Assembly (NCBI RefSeq): GCF_036013525.1
Contig: NZ_CP107853.1
Span: 7,688,001 to 7,752,000, forward strand
DNA from: Nonomuraea sp. NBC_00507
GTDB taxonomy: Bacteria; Actinomycetota; Actinomycetes; Streptosporangiales; Streptosporangiaceae
DNA length: 64,000 nt
Direction of reading: 5' to 3'
The notes below the pieces were generated by a model, which was given only the letters and a program-made list of their open reading frames with translations, ran no database searches and was not told where the DNA came from. Numbering within the stretch: position 1 is the stretch's first letter; every line of letters starts with the position of its first letter. The translations under genes were made by a program, and so were the position numbers. Of this stretch, positions 62,491 through 64,000 are shown in pieces.

Positions 62491-63399
62491 ATGATTGATG
62501 TGAAACGGCTGATCCTGTTGCGGGACCTCGCCGAGTACGGCACCGTCACGGCGGTTGCCGAGATCAATCACGTCACTCCGTCCGCGGTGTCCCAGCAATT
62601 GCGGGCGCTGGAAGCCGAGTCCGGCGCTGAGCTACTGATCCGGGAAGGCCGCTCGGTCCGGCTCACCGCGGCCGGCATCGCTCTGGCGGCCGAGTGCGAG
62701 CATGTACTGATGGCACTGGAACGCGCCCAGAGCACCGTACGGGCGCTCGACGATCAGATCAGCGGCGAGTTCGTCATCGGAAGTTTTCCCAGCGCCCTGA
62801 ATCGGGTCGTTACCCCGCTCGTCGCCGATCTGCAGAGCCGCCATCCGTTGCTGCGTCTCCGCATCGTCGAAGCCGAACCTGAGGAGAGCCTCCCCCTTCT
62901 CAGGCGGCGCGCCCTCGACCTGGCCCTGATCTACAGATACGACCAGCTGGGCACCCCGTTGCCCGGCGGTGTGACAACCCACAAGCTGTTCGACGACCCG
63001 CTCGCGCTGGCCGTGCCCGAACGTCTGCGCCCAGTGGCGGAGCGGGACGGAATCGCCGGGGTCCGGGAGAGCCCGTGGATCGCCACGCCCGAGCCCGGCC
63101 CAGGCCGCCAGATCCTGCTACACACCTGCCGGAACGCCGGGTTCACCCCCGTTATCGCACACAGCTACCGCGACCTGCACGCGGCGTTGTCCCTGGTCTC
63201 GATCGGGCTCGGGGTGACGATCCTGCCTCGCATGCTTTGTGCCAACCCGCCCGAGGGAGCGGCGATCCTCCCCCTCCCTGGAGAGGGCCGCGTCGTCGAG
63301 GCGGCCATCCGCTCCGGCACGGACGCGCATCCGCGGGTGGCCGCCGCCCTCTCAGCCCTCGCGGCCCTGCCCGCGGTCAGCGCGGGGGCGGGGACGTGA
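62491..63399 (+). CDS. LysR-family transcriptional regulator
   Basis: The 302-residue protein has the LysR winged helix (RLILLRDLAEYGTVTAVAEI then NHVTPSAVSQQLRALEAE; residues about 5-60) and a substrate-binding domain (FVIGSFPSALNRVVTPLVAD; LIYRYDQLGTPLPGG). LysR proteins usually control the divergent gene; here the MBL/M20 operon, across a 118-bp gap (62373-62490) containing TTTTATGAAG and CTTTTAAGATTCG as possible AT-rich promoter elements. Confidence 0.9.
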   Translation: MIDVKRLILLRDLAEYGTVTAVAEINHVTPSAVSQQLRALEAESGAELLIREGRSVRLTAAGIALAAECEHVLMALERAQSTVRALDDQISGEFVIGSFPSALNRVVTPLVADLQSRHPLLRLRIVEAEPEESLPLLRRRALDLALIYRYDQLGTPLPGGVTTHKLFDDPLALAVPERLRPVAERDGIAGVRESPWIATPEPGPGRQILLHTCRNAGFTPVIAHSYRDLHAALSLVSIGLGVTILPRMLCANPPEGAAILPLPGEGRVVEAAIRSGTDAHPRVAAALSALAALPAVSAGAGT

Positions 63400-63509
63400 T
63401 GACCTTCACCTTCTCGGACGTACCGCGTGAGCCGTGGTGGGCCTCGGTGGAGGCCCCGCAAATGATCGACGCCGGCCGTGGACAGCCGGACAGGCGTAAC
63501 CCGCCATGA
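63399..63509 (+). CDS. small ORF after LysR, unrecognised
   Basis: The ATG shares one nucleotide with the LysR stop (TGATG) and opens a 36-codon frame, MTFTFSDVPREPWWASVEAP onward. Coupling to LysR is the only support. It may be the remaining N-terminus of a gene truncated by the event that left the tRNA remnant downstream. No family is visible. Confidence 0.25.
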   Translation: MTFTFSDVPREPWWASVEAPQMIDAGRGQPDRRNPP

Positions 63510-63552
63510 CCGGAAATACCTGATCACGCTAGGGTTATGGCTGTTGACGTTG

Positions 63553-63600
63553 GGCGCGCCCTGAGGGATTCGAACCCCCGACCGTCGGATGAGAAGCAAG
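63553..63600 (-). tRNA. 3'-half remnant of a tRNA gene, probable integration (att) site
   Basis: Read on the minus strand, the segment has a T-arm (GGGGGTTCGAATCCCTC), the 3' acceptor strand (AGGGCGC) and a C-rich end, preceded by a sequence like the 3' side of an anticodon arm (CTTCTCATCC). No D-arm or 5' acceptor strand precedes it; the flanking sequence is not tRNA-like. Integrases recombine at tRNA 3' ends and leave such half copies. The isoacceptor is not certain. Confidence 0.6.
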
Positions 63601-63611
63601 ATCCTTTAGTG

Positions 63612-63635
63612 CCATCACGTGCCGTTGAGTGATGG
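63612..63635. repeat. inverted repeat beside the tRNA remnant
   Basis: CCATCAC (63612-63618) and GTGATGG (63629-63635) form a perfect 7-bp inverted repeat with a 10-nt loop, 12 bp from the tRNA remnant. GTGCC is repeated several times between 63618 and 63677. Such short repeats can be integrase arm sites or a terminator-like hairpin. Nothing else is seen from 63636 to 63734. Confidence 0.45.
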
Positions 63636-63734
63636 TTTGTGCCGTCTCAGCGCGTTTTACGTGCCAGGCCGTGCCGGGCCCTGACGGCGCATGACGGGGC
63701 GTACGAGCACACACCGAGCACGGCGGACACCCTG

Positions 63735-64000
63735 ATGTGGTCATTGCAGGTGGCGCCACACATTGAATTCAGCACCGCACCCGAGCGCACGTTGCGGATG
63801 AGCGTGCTCGCCGCCTTCGCCGAGGGCTCACTGGCCCGGCTGTCACAGGTCGTCGCCCGACTGGAGAAACGCGGCTGGGTGCGCCGCACACCCGACCCCG
63901 CCGACGGGCGCTTCACCCTGGCCATCCTCACCGACGCCGGCATGGACAAGGTCGTCGCCACCGCGCCCGGATACGTCGCCGAAGTCCGCCGACTGGTGTT
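63735..64000 (+). CDS. MarR-family regulator, N-terminally short, cut by the window edge
   Basis: From the ATG at 63735 the frame runs to the window end: STAPERTLRMSVLAAFAEGS, ARLSQVVARLEKRGWVRRTP, DGRFTLAILTDAG, KVVATAPGYVAEVRRLVF. This is the winged helix and wing of a MarR regulator. Normal members have about 50 more N-terminal residues, and here the sequence before PERTLRMS (MWSLQVAPHIEFST) only partly resembles them, so the start of the gene was probably replaced when the tRNA-linked element inserted or left. The C-terminus is outside the window. Confidence 0.65.
   Translation, partial: MWSLQVAPHIEFSTAPERTLRMSVLAAFAEGSLARLSQVVARLEKRGWVRRTPDPADGRFTLAILTDAGMDKVVATAPGYVAEVRRLV

Noticed and set aside
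63553..63600. Complete tRNA gene
   Set aside because: Only the T-arm, 3' acceptor strand and part of an anticodon arm are present; there is no D-arm or 5' acceptor strand.

Overview
The window is high-GC DNA with frequent GTG starts, Tat signals, ATGA/GTGA start-stop overlaps and a kinase-WD40 gene. This points to a filamentous actinomycete, probably of the Streptosporangiales (Nonomuraea-like); the assignment is inferred from style, not from a marker gene. Nearly all of 1-59 kb is one accessory locus for breaking down pectin, and the enzyme set resembles that needed for rhamnogalacturonan II (RG-II) side chains.

Layout. (i) 1-5.9 kb, minus: GH42, GH29, GH78 and the start of a further gene, divergent from a plus-strand pair of GH2 and an acyltransferase fusion (5.9-10.6 kb). 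(ii) 10.7-12.1 kb: a decayed Ser/Thr kinase-WD40 gene. (iii) 12.1-18.1 kb: GH127, divergent from a distant GH127-like protein plus GH78. (iv) 18.1-35.6 kb, minus: a tightly packed run of PL1 pectate lyase, OppABCDF transporter, two BNR propeller proteins, a sugar-binding lipoprotein, an apiosidase-like enzyme, a paralogue that has lost both catalytic glutamates, an alpha/alpha-toroid protein of unknown function and GH28. (v) 35.7-43.0 kb, minus: pectin methylesterase, a Tat-exported alpha/beta hydrolase, a nucleoside-hydrolase-like protein, remnants of an isomerase/two-part transketolase/FGGY kinase module that matches the non-oxidative D-apiose pathway, and a SorC regulator, ending in a clear terminator. 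(vi) 43.1-53.3 kb, minus: a CUT1 sugar ABC transporter, an alpha/alpha-toroid protein, an RraA-like protein, a GH141-like beta-helix protein and a broken GH106-type enzyme. (vii) 53.4-59.4 kb: an unusual two-DNA-binding-domain GntR regulator, broken GH95 and amidohydrolase genes, and a compact plus-strand operon of an Asp/Glu-racemase-like protein, a RuBisCO-like protein and a DUF1537 kinase. The last pair matches the D-apionate (3-oxo-isoapionate) route. (viii) 59.4-64 kb: Tn3-transposase and ABC-ATPase scraps, then an M20 peptidase/metallo-beta-lactamase pair divergent from a LysR regulator, a tRNA 3'-half remnant that may be an attachment site, and a truncated MarR gene.

How it fits together. 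Secreted PL1, CE8 and possibly the acylesterase-like hydrolase open pectin. Oligosaccharides enter through OppABCDF and the CUT1 transporter. Mostly signal-less GH78, GH106, GH29, GH42, GH2, GH127, GH28, GH95 and apiosidase-like proteins would strip rhamnose, fucose, galactose, arabinose, galacturonate and apiose. Released apiose would then be handled by the isomerase/kinase/transketolase branch, which is broken here, or by the RuBisCO-like/DUF1537 branch, which is intact but lacks a visible dehydrogenase in this window.

A second theme is damage: at least eight genes carry internal deletions, frameshifts or stops. That is either real decay of the island or local misassembly, and it cannot be settled from the sequence alone.
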